Of a stretch of 64,000 nucleotides of DNA, positions 49,328 to 61,192 are shown piece by piece. The DNA comes from Herbaspirillum rubrisubalbicans (lineage in GTDB: Bacteria; Pseudomonadota; Gammaproteobacteria; Burkholderiales; Burkholderiaceae_D), in contig NZ_CP024996.1 in assembly GCF_003719195.1 (NCBI RefSeq), forward strand, positions 868,001 through 932,000. Direction: 5' to 3'. The position numbers and the translations under genes were made by a program. Position 1 is the first letter of the stretch; every line of letters begins with the position of its first letter. A model generated the notes under the pieces. That model worked only from the letters and a program-made list of their open reading frames with translations, was not told the DNA's origin and ran no database searches.

Positions 49328-50869
49328 ATGGCGCTCGAATATGATCTCTTGGTAGTAGGTGGCGGTATCAATGGCGCGGGCATCGCGCGCGATGCGGCTG
49401 GCCGCGGCTTGCGGGTGTTGCTGTGCGAGCAGCACGACCTGGCCCAGCATACGTCTTCCTCCAGCACCAAGCTCATCCATGGTGGCTTGCGCTATCTCGA
49501 GTACTACGAATTCAAGCTGGTGCGCAAGGCGCTGCAGGAGCGCGAAGTGCTGTTGCGCTCGGCACCGCACATCATCTGGCCGCTGCGCTTCGTCATGCCG
49601 CACGATGCCAGCCAACGCCCGGCCTGGATGATCCGTGCCGGCCTGTTCATGTACGACCACCTGGCCAAGCGCGAGATCCTGCCGGCCTCCGAAGGCGTCA
49701 ACCTGGGCCGTCATGCTGCCGGCCAGCCACTGAAGGGTGACTATCGTCGTGGCTTCGTCTATTCCGATGGCTGGGTCGATGATGCGCGCCTGGTGGTGTT
49801 GAATGCGATGGATGCGCAAGAGCATGGTGCACGCATCCTCACCCGTACCAAGTGCGTCAGCGCGCGCCGCGACGGCCAGACCTGGCACGCCGTGCTGGAA
49901 CACCAGGCCGCGGGCAGCGTGCAGCAGGAAGAAGTGCGCGCCCGTGCCATCGTCAATGCCGCCGGTCCTTGGGCCGCCCGCTTTGCGCAGGCCGTGCCGC
50001 AGGCCAAGACCGGGCGCAGCCTGCGCCTGATCAAGGGCAGCCACATCGTGGTCAAGCGCCTGTTCGACCACCCCTATGCGTATATCTTCCAGAACCCCGA
50101 CAAGCGCATCATCTTTGCCATTCCCTACCAGGAAGAATTCACCCTGATCGGCACCACCGACCTCGAATACCACGGCGACGCCGGCCAGGTCGAGATCGAT
50201 GCCGAAGAGATCGATTACCTGTGCCAGATGGCCAATCGTTATTTCAATCGCCAGATCAGCAAGAGCGACGTGGTGTGGACCTATTCCGGCGTGCGTCCGC
50301 TGCTGGACGACAGCGCCGAGAATGCCTCGGCCATCACCCGCGACTACCTGCTCGAATGCGACGATGCCGGCGCCCCCATGTTGAACGTCTGGGGCGGCAA
50401 GATCACCACCTACCGCAAGCTGGCCGAGGAAGCCTTGTCCATGCTGGCGCCGCACCTGGGGGCGTCGACCCAGCCCTGGACGGCTGGTGCGCCGCTGCCG
50501 GGCGGCGACCTGGAGCAGGCCGGCAAGATGGTGGCCCGTTATGACTTCGATGGCTGGTTGCGCCAGTTCCAGGCACGCCACCCGTGGCTGCCGGCTGAGC
50601 TTGCCCATCGCTATGCGCGCAGCTATGGTTCGCGCGTGGAGCAGTTCATTGGTCAGGCCGACAGCCTGGCGGCATTGGGTGAAGAACTGAGCCCCGGCCT
50701 GTACGAAGCCGAGGCGCACTACCTGGTGCAACACGAATGGGCGCGCAGCGCCGACGATATCCTGTGGCGTCGTAGCAAGCTGGGCCTGCACAGCGGGCCG
50801 CAGCACAGAGGACGATTGGAGGCGTGGCTGGCCGGTTTGCCAGAACCCGCCGCTCCAGTGCCCCACTGA
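49328..50869 (+). CDS. glpD: aerobic glycerol-3-phosphate dehydrogenase
   Basis: A 513-residue FAD enzyme: YDLLVVGGGINGAGIARDAAGRG (FAD binding, about 5-27), TSSSSTKLIHGGLRYLEYYEF (family signature), RLIKGSHIVVKR, TLIGTTDLEY, and the C-terminal domain to about 500. It oxidises glycerol 3-phosphate to dihydroxyacetone phosphate at the inner membrane. Start at 49328 behind GGAG. First gene of the glp operon. Confidence 0.92.
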   Translation: MALEYDLLVVGGGINGAGIARDAAGRGLRVLLCEQHDLAQHTSSSSTKLIHGGLRYLEYYEFKLVRKALQEREVLLRSAPHIIWPLRFVMPHDASQRPAWMIRAGLFMYDHLAKREILPASEGVNLGRHAAGQPLKGDYRRGFVYSDGWVDDARLVVLNAMDAQEHGARILTRTKCVSARRDGQTWHAVLEHQAAGSVQQEEVRARAIVNAAGPWAARFAQAVPQAKTGRSLRLIKGSHIVVKRLFDHPYAYIFQNPDKRIIFAIPYQEEFTLIGTTDLEYHGDAGQVEIDAEEIDYLCQMANRYFNRQISKSDVVWTYSGVRPLLDDSAENASAITRDYLLECDDAGAPMLNVWGGKITTYRKLAEEALSMLAPHLGASTQPWTAGAPLPGGDLEQAGKMVARYDFDGWLRQFQARHPWLPAELAHRYARSYGSRVEQFIGQADSLAALGEELSPGLYEAEAHYLVQHEWARSADDILWRRSKLGLHSGPQHRGRLEAWLAGLPEPAAPVPH

Positions 50870-50916
50870 GCCAGGTCGCCACAGCCATCAATTAAAAAAA
50901 GTAGCGAGGAGACAGC

Positions 50917-52017
<1,101 letters not shown>

Positions 52018-52018
52018 T

Positions 52019-53107
52019 ATGGCCCGCATCGAATTCAAGAACCTGGGCCACGCCTACGGTAGCAATCCCGCCAGCCTCAAGGACTATGCCCTGCAACCGA
52101 TGAACATGGTGTGGGAAGACGGTGGCGCCTATGCGCTGCTGGGGCCTTCCGGCTGTGGAAAATCGACCTTGCTCAACATCATCTCGGGCCTGTTGCAGCC
52201 TTCCGAAGGGCAAGTGCTCTTCGATGGCCAGGACATGACCCGCAAGGCCACCCGTGAGCGCAATATCGCCCAGGTGTTCCAGTTCCCGGTGCTCTACGAC
52301 ACCATGAGCGTGTTCGACAACCTGGCCTTCCCGCTGCGCAATCGCAAGATCGCCGAGCGTGAAGTGCAGGCCCGCGTGCGCGAGATCGCCGAGATGCTTG
52401 ATCTCACCCGCGACCTCAAGCAGCGCGCTGCGGGCTTGTCGGCTGACGCCAAGCAAAAGATTTCGCTGGGCCGCGGCCTGGTGCGCAAGGATGTGGCGGC
52501 GATCCTGTTCGATGAACCGCTGACGGTGATCGATCCGCACATGAAGTGGGAGTTGCGCCAGAAGCTGAAGGAAATCCATCACCAGTTGAAGCTCACCCTC
52601 ATCTACGTCACCCACGACCAGGTCGAAGCGCTGACCTTCGCCGATGAAGTGGTGGTGATGACCGAGGGCAAGGTGGTGCAGCAGGGCAAGCCGGAGGCAC
52701 TCTTCCTGCGCCCGGACCATACCTTCGTCGGCTATTTCATCGGCAGCCCCGGTATGAACTTCTGTTCCTTGCGCGTTGAAGGAGACGCCGTCCTGCTGGG
52801 CCAGCAGCGCATACAGCTCGATGCGGCGCAATTGCAGGCACTGAAGAATTCTTCCGGGGAGCTGAAGCTGGGCATCCGTCCCGAATTCGTCGAACTGGCC
52901 GCGCCCGGCACGCCCGGTGCGGTCAGCGCCGAGGTTACCCAGGTTCAGCATCTGGGGACCAGCCAACTGGTGAGCGCGCAGTTCGATGGCATGAGCGTGA
53001 AGGCGCGCATTGCGCCCGAGATGAAGGTCGTCACCGGCCCGCAATGGCTGCGACTGGCCAAGCCGGAAACGATCTACTTCAGCAACGACCAGAGAATAGG
53101 ACGCTAA
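52019..53107 (+). CDS. glpT: glycerol ABC transporter ATPase GlpT, degenerate signature motif
   Basis: A 362-residue ATPase: Walker A GPSGCGKST (42-50), Walker B FDEP (164-167), intact H-loop YVTHDQVEA (His199), but signature LSADA (140-144) in place of LSGGQ. C-terminal OB-type domain about 240-355. Together with GlpS it makes one fully canonical and one defective composite ATP site. Not related to the E. coli glycerol-3-phosphate antiporter of the same name. Confidence 0.82.
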   Translation: MARIEFKNLGHAYGSNPASLKDYALQPMNMVWEDGGAYALLGPSGCGKSTLLNIISGLLQPSEGQVLFDGQDMTRKATRERNIAQVFQFPVLYDTMSVFDNLAFPLRNRKIAEREVQARVREIAEMLDLTRDLKQRAAGLSADAKQKISLGRGLVRKDVAAILFDEPLTVIDPHMKWELRQKLKEIHHQLKLTLIYVTHDQVEALTFADEVVVMTEGKVVQQGKPEALFLRPDHTFVGYFIGSPGMNFCSLRVEGDAVLLGQQRIQLDAAQLQALKNSSGELKLGIRPEFVELAAPGTPGAVSAEVTQVQHLGTSQLVSAQFDGMSVKARIAPEMKVVTGPQWLRLAKPETIYFSNDQRIGR

Positions 53108-53110
53108 GCC

Positions 53111-54001
53111 ATGAACAAGCCATACAACAACAAGGCCTGGTTCTTCATCCTCCCGGTCTTCCTCACCGTCGCTTTCTCGGCCATCATCCCGCTCATGACG
53201 GTGGTCAACTATTCGGTGCAGGACATCATCAGTCCCGAGCAGAAAGTCTTCGTCGGTCTGGACTGGTTCCGCGAAGTCATGCGCGACGGCGAGCTGCACG
53301 CCGCCCTGTTGCGCCAACTGATCTTTTCCTTCTGCGTGCTGCTGGTGCAGATCCCGCTGGGCATCGGCCTGGCGCTGGCGATGCCCTACAAGGGTTGGAA
53401 ATCCTCGGCCACGCTGGTGATCCTGGCCATGCCCCTGCTGATTCCCTGGAACGTGGTGGGCACCATCTGGCAGATCTTCGGGCGCGCCGACATCGGCCTG
53501 GGTGGCCATGTGTTGAACCTGCTGGGCAGCGACTACAACTATGCCTCCAATCCGGCCGACGCCTGGCTGACCGTGCTGGTGATGGATGTGTGGCACTGGA
53601 CGCCGCTGGTGGCGCTGCTGGCCTTCGCCGGTCTGCGTTCCATTCCCGACGCCTATTACCAGGCCGCGCAGATCGACGGCGCCAGCCGCTGGGCGGTGTT
53701 CCGTTTCATCCAGTTGCCCAAGATGCGTGGCGTGCTGGTGATCGCGGTGCTGCTGCGCTTCATGGATAGCTTCATGATCTATACCGAGCCCTTCGTGCTC
53801 ACCGGTGGCGGCCCTGGTAACTCGACCACCTTCCTGAGCCAGTACCTCACGCAGAAAGCCGTGGGCCAGTTCGACCTCGGTCCGGCCGCCGCCTTCTCGC
53901 TGATCTACTTCCTCATCATCCTGCTGCTGTCCTTCGTGCTCTACAACTGGATGCAGAGCGCCGGCAACAACGCCAATGCTTCGGGAGGCCAACATGAATA
54001 A
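53111..54001 (+). CDS. glpP: glycerol ABC transporter permease GlpP
   Basis: A 296-residue sugar-type permease (MalF/UgpA class) with six spans. N-terminal FFILPVFLTVAFSAIIPLM, then PLGIGLALAMPYKGWKSSATLVILAMPLLIPWNVVG, and the EAA loop SIPDAYYQAAQIDGASRWAVFRFIQLP. The 3' end overlaps GlpQ by 8 bases. Confidence 0.85.
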   Translation: MNKPYNNKAWFFILPVFLTVAFSAIIPLMTVVNYSVQDIISPEQKVFVGLDWFREVMRDGELHAALLRQLIFSFCVLLVQIPLGIGLALAMPYKGWKSSATLVILAMPLLIPWNVVGTIWQIFGRADIGLGGHVLNLLGSDYNYASNPADAWLTVLVMDVWHWTPLVALLAFAGLRSIPDAYYQAAQIDGASRWAVFRFIQLPKMRGVLVIAVLLRFMDSFMIYTEPFVLTGGGPGNSTTFLSQYLTQKAVGQFDLGPAAAFSLIYFLIILLLSFVLYNWMQSAGNNANASGGQHE

Positions 54002-54812
54002 AAACCAGGATCAGAGCATCACCCGCGTGCTGGTGATGCTGCTCTACATCGCCTTTACGCTGATTCCGCTGTACTGGCTGCTCAACACCTCGCTCAAGAC
54101 CAACGAGGAAACGCTGTCGGTCTTCACGCTCTGGCCGAACGCGCCCACGCTGGACAACTACAAGGTGATCTTCACCGACCCTTCGTGGTACTCCGGCTAT
54201 ATCAACTCCATCATCTACGTGGCCATGAACACGGTCATGTCGCTGCTGGTGGCCTTGCCGGCGGCCTATGCCTTCTCGCGCTATCGCTTCCTGGGCGACA
54301 AGCACATGTTCTTCTGGCTGCTGACCAATCGCATGACGCCGCCGGCGGTGTTCCTGCTGCCGTTCTTCCAGCTCTATTCCACCATCGGCCTGTCGGACAC
54401 CCACATCGCGGTGGCGCTGGCGCACATGCTCTTCAACGTGCCGCTGGCGGTGTGGATCCTGGAAGGCTTTATGTCGGGCGTGCCGCGCGAGATCGATGAG
54501 ACCGCCTATATCGACGGCTTCTCCTTCCCGCGCTTCTTCCTGCGTATCTTCCTGCCGCTGATCAAGTCGGGCGTGGGCGTGACGGCCTTCTTCTGCTTCA
54601 TGTTCAGTTGGGTGGAGTTGCTGCTGGCGCGCACGCTGACCTCGGTCAATGCCAAGCCGATCAGCGCCATCATGACCCGCACCGCTTCGGCGGCGGGCAT
54701 GGACTGGGGCATCCTGGCCGCCGCCGGGGTGTTGACGATCGTTCCGGGCGCCCTGGTGATCTGGTTCGTGCGCAACCATATCGCCAAGGGCTTTGCGATG
54801 GGGAGAGTGTGA
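53994..54812 (+). CDS. glpQ: glycerol ABC transporter permease GlpQ
   Basis: A 272-residue MalG/UgpE-class permease with six spans: VLVMLLYIAFTLIPLYWLLNTSLK at the N-terminus, the EAA loop GVPREIDETAYIDGFSFPRFFLRIFLP near 180, and C-terminal LTIVPGALVIWFVRNHIAKGFAMGRV. The start MNKNQDQ overlaps GlpP. Not the E. coli periplasmic phosphodiesterase GlpQ. Confidence 0.85.
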   Translation: MNKNQDQSITRVLVMLLYIAFTLIPLYWLLNTSLKTNEETLSVFTLWPNAPTLDNYKVIFTDPSWYSGYINSIIYVAMNTVMSLLVALPAAYAFSRYRFLGDKHMFFWLLTNRMTPPAVFLLPFFQLYSTIGLSDTHIAVALAHMLFNVPLAVWILEGFMSGVPREIDETAYIDGFSFPRFFLRIFLPLIKSGVGVTAFFCFMFSWVELLLARTLTSVNAKPISAIMTRTASAAGMDWGILAAAGVLTIVPGALVIWFVRNHIAKGFAMGRV

Positions 54813-54814
54813 TC

Positions 54815-55099
54815 ATGGGAAATGCATTGTCGTGGATGTCGTGGACGCCACCGGTGGCGATCTTCTTCGCCTGTGTGGTGCTGATGCTGGTGGGCATGAC
54901 GGTGTGGGAAATCCGTTCACCCACCATCGAGCGCAAGGGCTTTCTGCCCATGCGCACCACCCGTGGCGACCGGCTGTTCATCGGCTTGTTGACGGCGGCC
55001 TACATCAACCTGGCCTGGGTCGGCCTCAGCGATCTCGACCAGTGGTATGCGGCGGCACTGGGTTTCGTGGCTCTGGTGCTGATCATGCGCAAGGGGTAA
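54815..55099 (+). CDS. glpU: small membrane protein GlpU (DUF2160)
   Basis: A 94-residue protein with about three hydrophobic segments (WTPPVAIFFACVVLMLVGMTVWEI, FIGLLTAAYINLAWVGL, YAAALGFVALVLIMR) and the conserved FLPMRTTRGDRLFIG linker of DUF2160. It lies 2 bp after GlpQ. Members are always next to this type of glycerol transporter; role unknown. The frame reads upstream but the Met at 54815 is the only start with suitable length. Confidence 0.8.
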   Translation: MGNALSWMSWTPPVAIFFACVVLMLVGMTVWEIRSPTIERKGFLPMRTTRGDRLFIGLLTAAYINLAWVGLSDLDQWYAAALGFVALVLIMRKG

Positions 55100-55207
55100 G
55101 TACAGTTTTTGAGTAGCAACAGGCAATAGATCTGTCATCAGAACGGACGTCCGGGGATTCTCCTTCCCTACCCGGTACGCCAAACCAGGGGAAGGTGATG
55201 AGGAGAC

Positions 55208-56956
<1,749 letters not shown>

Positions 56957-56987
56957 TCCAGGTTGATCGCGACCGCGCATGAGAAGG

Positions 56988-57015
56988 CGCCATCCTGGCC
57001 GGTGTCGGGATGGCG
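56988..57015 (+). other. intercistronic hairpin between glpV and glpK
   Basis: CGCCATCC (56988-56995) pairs with GGATGGCG (57008-57015) around a 12-base loop. No T-run follows immediately, so it more likely stabilises the glpV message 3' end than terminates. The downstream 57040-57100 region is T-rich. Confidence 0.4.
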
Positions 57016-57121
57016 TCGTCGTCTGTAGGGACGCCGTTGGAAGAGTAAGTTTTCGCTTCCGTATTGTTTAGTTTTTTATTTTTCAAACCTTAGTTTTTCA
57101 GTACGTCTGCAAGGAATCATC

Positions 57122-58603
57122 ATGGCCTATCTGCTCGCCCTCGACCAGGGAACCTCCAGCTCGCGCAGCATCATCTTCGACCAGAGTGGCGCCATCGTCG
57201 CCACGGCCCAGCAGGAATTCCCGCAGATCTTCCCGCAGCCGGGCTGGGTCGAACACGATCCCATGGACCTGTGGCAGAGCCAGTTGCAGACCGCCCAGCG
57301 GGTGCTGGCGCAAAGCGGCATCCAGGCCAGTGAATTGACCGCGCTGGGCATCACCAACCAGCGCGAAACCACCGTGGTGTGGGAGCGCGCCACCGGCAAG
57401 CCGGTCTATAACGCCGTGGTGTGGCAGGACCGGCGCGCCGAAGTAGTGTGTGCGGCCTTGCGCGAACGCGGCCTGGGCGAGGCGATCCAGAACAAGACCG
57501 GGCTGGTGCTGGATCCTTATTTTTCCGGCACCAAGCTGCGCTGGATCCTGGATAACGTTGCCGGGCTGCGGGAACGCGCCGAGCGCGGCGAGCTGCTGTT
57601 CGGTACCGTCGATGCCTGGCTGGTGTGGAACCTGACCGGTGGCCGCCTGCATGTGAGCGATGTTTCCAATGCCTCGCGCACCATGCTGTGGAATATCCAT
57701 ACCGGTGCCTGGGATGAAGAATTGCTGCAATGGCTGGGCGTTCCGGCGTCGATGCTGCCGCAGGTGCACGCCTCTTCCCACCTCTTCGGCGAGATCGATG
57801 TGGCGCACCTGGGCGCGGCAGTGAAGATCGGCGGCATCGCCGGCGACCAGCAGTCGGCGCTGTTCGGCCAGGCTTGCCTGCGTCCAGGCATGGCCAAGAA
57901 TACCTATGGCACCGGTTGCTTCATGTTGCTGCATACCGGCGACCAGTGCGCGACTTCCCACAATGGGCTCATCAGCACGGCAGCCTGCCAGGTCGATGCG
58001 CAGAAACAATATGCGCTGGAAGGCAGCGTCTTCATCGGCGGCGCCGTGGTGCAATGGTTGCGTGACGGCTTGAAGGCCATCAAGACCTCCACCGATGTCG
58101 AGGGCCTGGCCTGCACGGTGGAGGATTCGGGTGGCGTGGTGTTCGTGCCGTCGTTCACCGGCCTGGGCGCTCCTTACTGGAACCCCACCGCCAAGGGCGC
58201 CATCGTCGGCTTGAGCCGAGGTAGCACGGTGGCGCACATCGCCCGCGCTGCACTGGAGTCGATCGCCTTCCAGAGCAGTGCGCTGCTCAATGCCATGGTG
58301 CGCGATGCCGTCTCGCCGATTACCGAGTTGCGGGTGGATGGCGGGGCTGCAGCCAACAACCTATTGCTGCAATTCCAGGCCGATCTGTTGGGCATTCCCG
58401 TGATTCGACCGCAAGTGACCGAGACCACGGCGCTGGGCGCGGCCTATCTGGCGGGCTTGGCTACAGGCGTCTATCGGGATGTCTCGGAGTTGTCGTCGCA
58501 ATGGCGCATGGAGCGCCGCTTTGAACCCGGCATCACCCGTGACGAGGCCGAGGAGCGGATCGGGGCCTGGGAGGCGGCGATCCGCCAGGTTCGCGCAGCT
58601 TGA
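57122..58603 (+). CDS. glpK: glycerol kinase
   Basis: A 493-residue FGGY-family kinase: [19 protein letters not shown] (ATP and phosphate site, 5-23), [47 protein letters not shown] (glycerol-binding), and [32 protein letters not shown]. It phosphorylates imported glycerol to glycerol 3-phosphate, the substrate of GlpD and effector of GlpR. Last gene of the cluster; ends 25 bp from a convergent gene. Confidence 0.93.
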   Translation: MAYLLALDQGTSSSRSIIFDQSGAIVATAQQEFPQIFPQPGWVEHDPMDLWQSQLQTAQRVLAQSGIQASELTALGITNQRETTVVWERATGKPVYNAVVWQDRRAEVVCAALRERGLGEAIQNKTGLVLDPYFSGTKLRWILDNVAGLRERAERGELLFGTVDAWLVWNLTGGRLHVSDVSNASRTMLWNIHTGAWDEELLQWLGVPASMLPQVHASSHLFGEIDVAHLGAAVKIGGIAGDQQSALFGQACLRPGMAKNTYGTGCFMLLHTGDQCATSHNGLISTAACQVDAQKQYALEGSVFIGGAVVQWLRDGLKAIKTSTDVEGLACTVEDSGGVVFVPSFTGLGAPYWNPTAKGAIVGLSRGSTVAHIARAALESIAFQSSALLNAMVRDAVSPITELRVDGGAAANNLLLQFQADLLGIPVIRPQVTETTALGAAYLAGLATGVYRDVSELSSQWRMERRFEPGITRDEAEERIGAWEAAIRQVRAA

Positions 58604-58628
58604 ATCGCGCCGGCCGGCACGCGCTTGT

Positions 58629-59846
58629 TCAGCCCGGCGTGCCGGTGCTGAGCAATTGCATCGCGTCCAGATGGCTCAGGCGCGCCCATTCCTCGCCGCC
58701 ACGGGCGATGATGGTATCGGCTTCGGGGGTGGCCATCAGGTCGAGGATTTCTGTGTCGCTCATTTCCATGTTGTCGTTGTAGCGGAACACCTTCAACACC
58801 GGGCGCGTGAGGTCCTGGGCATTCTGCCGGATGACGAAGCCCGAGCGGCCCGATTCCAGCTTGACGATGGAACCCACCGGATAGATCCCCAGCGTCTTGA
58901 CGAAGGCCAGGAACATGGCGCGGTCGAAGTGGCCGGTCCAGGTGGCCATGCTGGAAATTGCTTCAGCCGGATCCCAGGCGCGCTTGTAGGGGCGGTCCGA
59001 GGTGAGGGCGTCATAGACATCGCAGATGGCGGCCATGCGTGAATACAGGCTGATGTTGCCAGCCCGCAGCGACTCCGGGTAACCGGTGCCATCCATCTTT
59101 TCGTGATGGTGCAGACAGACGTCGCGCGCGTAGTCGGGGACGTTGGGGTCCAGGCTCAGATACTTGTAGCCCAGCTCGGGGTGTTTCTTGATCTGGGAAA
59201 ACTCTTCATCGGTGAGCCTGCCGGGCTTGTTGAGCACCTCCTGCGGCAGGAAGGCCTTACCCACGTCATGCAGGAAACCGCCCAGGCCGGCTTCGCGACA
59301 GGCGGTTTCATCCAGCCCCAGAGTACGGCCCAGCGCCACCATCAGTGCGCAGACGGCGACCGAGTGCAGATAGGTGTATTCATCGGCCAGTTTCAGACGC
59401 AGCACGCTGAGCAAACCATTGGGGCTTTGCACCACCGAGCCGGCGATTTCTTCCACTACCGATACGCAACGATCCATGTCCAGCACCTTGCCCATGCGGG
59501 CGGCGCTGAACATGGCCATGGTGGCTTTCTTGGCATTCTCGCGCAGGGCTGCGGCGTCCAGCAGGGCGATATCGATGCCCGGCTCGGGCGGTTCCTGCAG
59601 TGGCTCGGGTTCAGTGCTGGCAGGGGACTCGTCCTGCTCTTGTGCGGGTTCTTGCTCGGCCACATCCAGGCCCCGCGCGGGATCGATCCAGCAATAGGCG
59701 ATACCGCTCTCATGAGCCTGTTTCAGTTCGCTTTCATGCTTGAGGAGGAACTTGTTCTTCCAGAACGGATGGTCCAGCCATGCGGCTTCGAAGCCACAGA
59801 AATACATGCCGAGGACCAGATCCTCCGTTTTGATTTTTTTCAACAT
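58629..59846 (-). CDS. HD-GYP cyclic-di-GMP phosphodiesterase with DUF3391 (second copy)
   Basis: A 405-residue paralogue of the protein at 28333-29634. DUF3391 at about 1-70 (TEDLVLGMYFCGFEAAWLDHPFW), an acidic Gln/Glu/Pro linker (70-95), then HD-GYP: HSVAVCALMVALGRTLGL, GGFLHDVGKAFLPQEVLNKPGRL, HHHEKMDGTGYP. Catalytic residues are intact. It ends tail-to-tail with glpK. The leader side has an unexplained terminator about 220 bp upstream. Confidence 0.9.
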   Translation of the reverse strand: MLKKIKTEDLVLGMYFCGFEAAWLDHPFWKNKFLLKHESELKQAHESGIAYCWIDPARGLDVAEQEPAQEQDESPASTEPEPLQEPPEPGIDIALLDAAALRENAKKATMAMFSAARMGKVLDMDRCVSVVEEIAGSVVQSPNGLLSVLRLKLADEYTYLHSVAVCALMVALGRTLGLDETACREAGLGGFLHDVGKAFLPQEVLNKPGRLTDEEFSQIKKHPELGYKYLSLDPNVPDYARDVCLHHHEKMDGTGYPESLRAGNISLYSRMAAICDVYDALTSDRPYKRAWDPAEAISSMATWTGHFDRAMFLAFVKTLGIYPVGSIVKLESGRSGFVIRQNAQDLTRPVLKVFRYNDNMEMSDTEILDLMATPEADTIIARGGEEWARLSHLDAMQLLSTGTPG

Positions 59847-60065
59847 TTCTCGTGCATCTCTCCGGCGCGCCGGGGGAACAGGTTAGCTCGGCCACCCATT
59901 CCGGGTGCGGTGCTGCGCTGGAGGTAGTATGGGTCAGGATTTCTAGTTGTTAATCATCTCATATGGTGGAGCATAAGTGAAAGGTTCTGCTTGTTGCAAT
60001 TCTGCCCATATTGTTCCAGCTGTGCGTCACACACGCGTCAAAAGGCAATCTGGCGATGACAGGGA

Positions 60066-60099
60066 CGAAAAAAAGCCCGTCCGGGGGAGTGGACGGGCT
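60066..60099 (-). terminator. orphan minus-strand terminator, candidate small RNA 3' end
   Basis: On the - strand AGCCCGTCC, an 8-base loop, GGACGGGCT and a run of seven T. No minus-strand gene lies upstream within the window edge of this intergenic region (60100-60393), and the next minus-strand gene downstream starts 220 bp later. The transcript it ends could be a small RNA or an attenuated leader of the HD-GYP gene. Confidence 0.55.
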
Positions 60100-60393
60100 G
60101 AAAGATCCGCTGGATGTCGTCGCAGCGGACAAGGGGAAGAAGTGTTTCCGATGTGCTCACTGTAGGCGCCGAAAATTAAGCCAGACTTAAATCGCCGGAA
60201 AAATCGAAAATGCTTTTGCTGCTCCTGGGTAAATCAAGTGTCAGGCTTGCGCAATGCCGTCTGGCAAGGGGTTTCGGACAGGAAATGCTTTGTGGCAGAG
60301 TTCAAACAAAGTTGTCAATTTGTTCAAAATTTAGTTGTCTTTTGATTAAAATTTGTTTTACATTAATATCAATTAGACAACAAAAAGGAACAT

Positions 60394-61098
60394 ATGAAAG
60401 CCTTGATTGCAGCCATCCTTCTGGTAGCCAGTTCAATCGCGGTAGCAGCACCCGGTGGTCACAATGGCGGGGGCGGCTCCGGTAATTCGGGCAGTTCCGG
60501 TGGCTCGACTTTGGTGACTCCGTCGGTGGCCGACGTCACCCTGGACGGTCAGCAAGCCAGCAGCTTCACCGTCGCCAGCGGCAATGCTCAGGGCGGTCCC
60601 AACGGTGACAGTTCACTCTTTAGCAGCGCCTTCGGCGGCGGTAACTGGAATCTGCTGAGCAAGTTCGGTTCCACTGGGACCCTGTCTGGCGCATCTTCCA
60701 GCGTACTGGGTTCCACCTTCACGGTGAGCATGAATCTGGGTAGCGACAGCACGTCCGGTACCTGGAGCATCACCTCCAGCAAGAGCCTGCAGATGGATCT
60801 GGTGCTGGGCATCCACGCGGGTGGCTACACCGGTTCCTTCCTGTTCGATAACCTGGTCCTGAACGCTGGCCAGACCAAGAGCGGTACCTTTGTAATCAAC
60901 TGGACCAACAATGGCAACCAGGTACCAGCGTTTTCCAACCTGACCATGTTCTCAGCCAACGCATCGCTGCATAACGTGGCGCCGGTGCCGGAACCCTCGA
61001 CCTATGCCATGTTGCTGGCCGGCCTGGCTTTGGTGGGCTGGATGGCCTGGCGTCGTCGCAGCAAGCTTGCTGATCCGGCCTTGCTGGCTGCGGCCTGA
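60394..61098 (+). CDS. PEP-CTERM sorted exported protein
   Basis: A 234-residue secreted protein. Signal peptide about 1-19 (LIAAILLVASSIAVAA), a Gly/Ser/Asn-rich segment (GGHNGGGGSGNSG), a beta-rich body, and the sorting signal VPEPSTYAMLLAGLALVGWMAWRRRS at about 198-223: PEP motif, membrane span and basic end. Such proteins are cut and anchored by an exosortase and are linked to exopolysaccharide and floc formation. The exosortase is not in this window. The start follows AAAAAGGAA; the promoter region is strongly AT-rich. Confidence 0.88.
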   Translation: MKALIAAILLVASSIAVAAPGGHNGGGGSGNSGSSGGSTLVTPSVADVTLDGQQASSFTVASGNAQGGPNGDSSLFSSAFGGGNWNLLSKFGSTGTLSGASSSVLGSTFTVSMNLGSDSTSGTWSITSSKSLQMDLVLGIHAGGYTGSFLFDNLVLNAGQTKSGTFVINWTNNGNQVPAFSNLTMFSANASLHNVAPVPEPSTYAMLLAGLALVGWMAWRRRSKLADPALLAAA

Positions 61099-61122
61099 TG
61101 ACAGAGCCGGTTCAGTTCCGAT

Positions 61123-61159
61123 AAAAAACGCGCTGGCTTGCGGGCCAGCGCGTTTTTTT
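61123..61159. terminator. bidirectional terminator between PEP-CTERM and MFS genes
   Basis: ACGCGCTGGC (61128-61137) pairs perfectly with GCCAGCGCGT (61144-61153); six A precede and seven T follow. It can stop transcripts from both sides. Confidence 0.9.
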
Positions 61160-61192
61160 GCGTCCTGCGATTACCTCTGGCGGCGGTGTTGC

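Noticed and set aside
59847..60065. Cyclic-di-GMP riboswitch in the HD-GYP leader
   Set aside because: I could not find the conserved tetraloop/receptor helices of GEMM-type riboswitches; only the separate terminator hairpin further upstream is evident.
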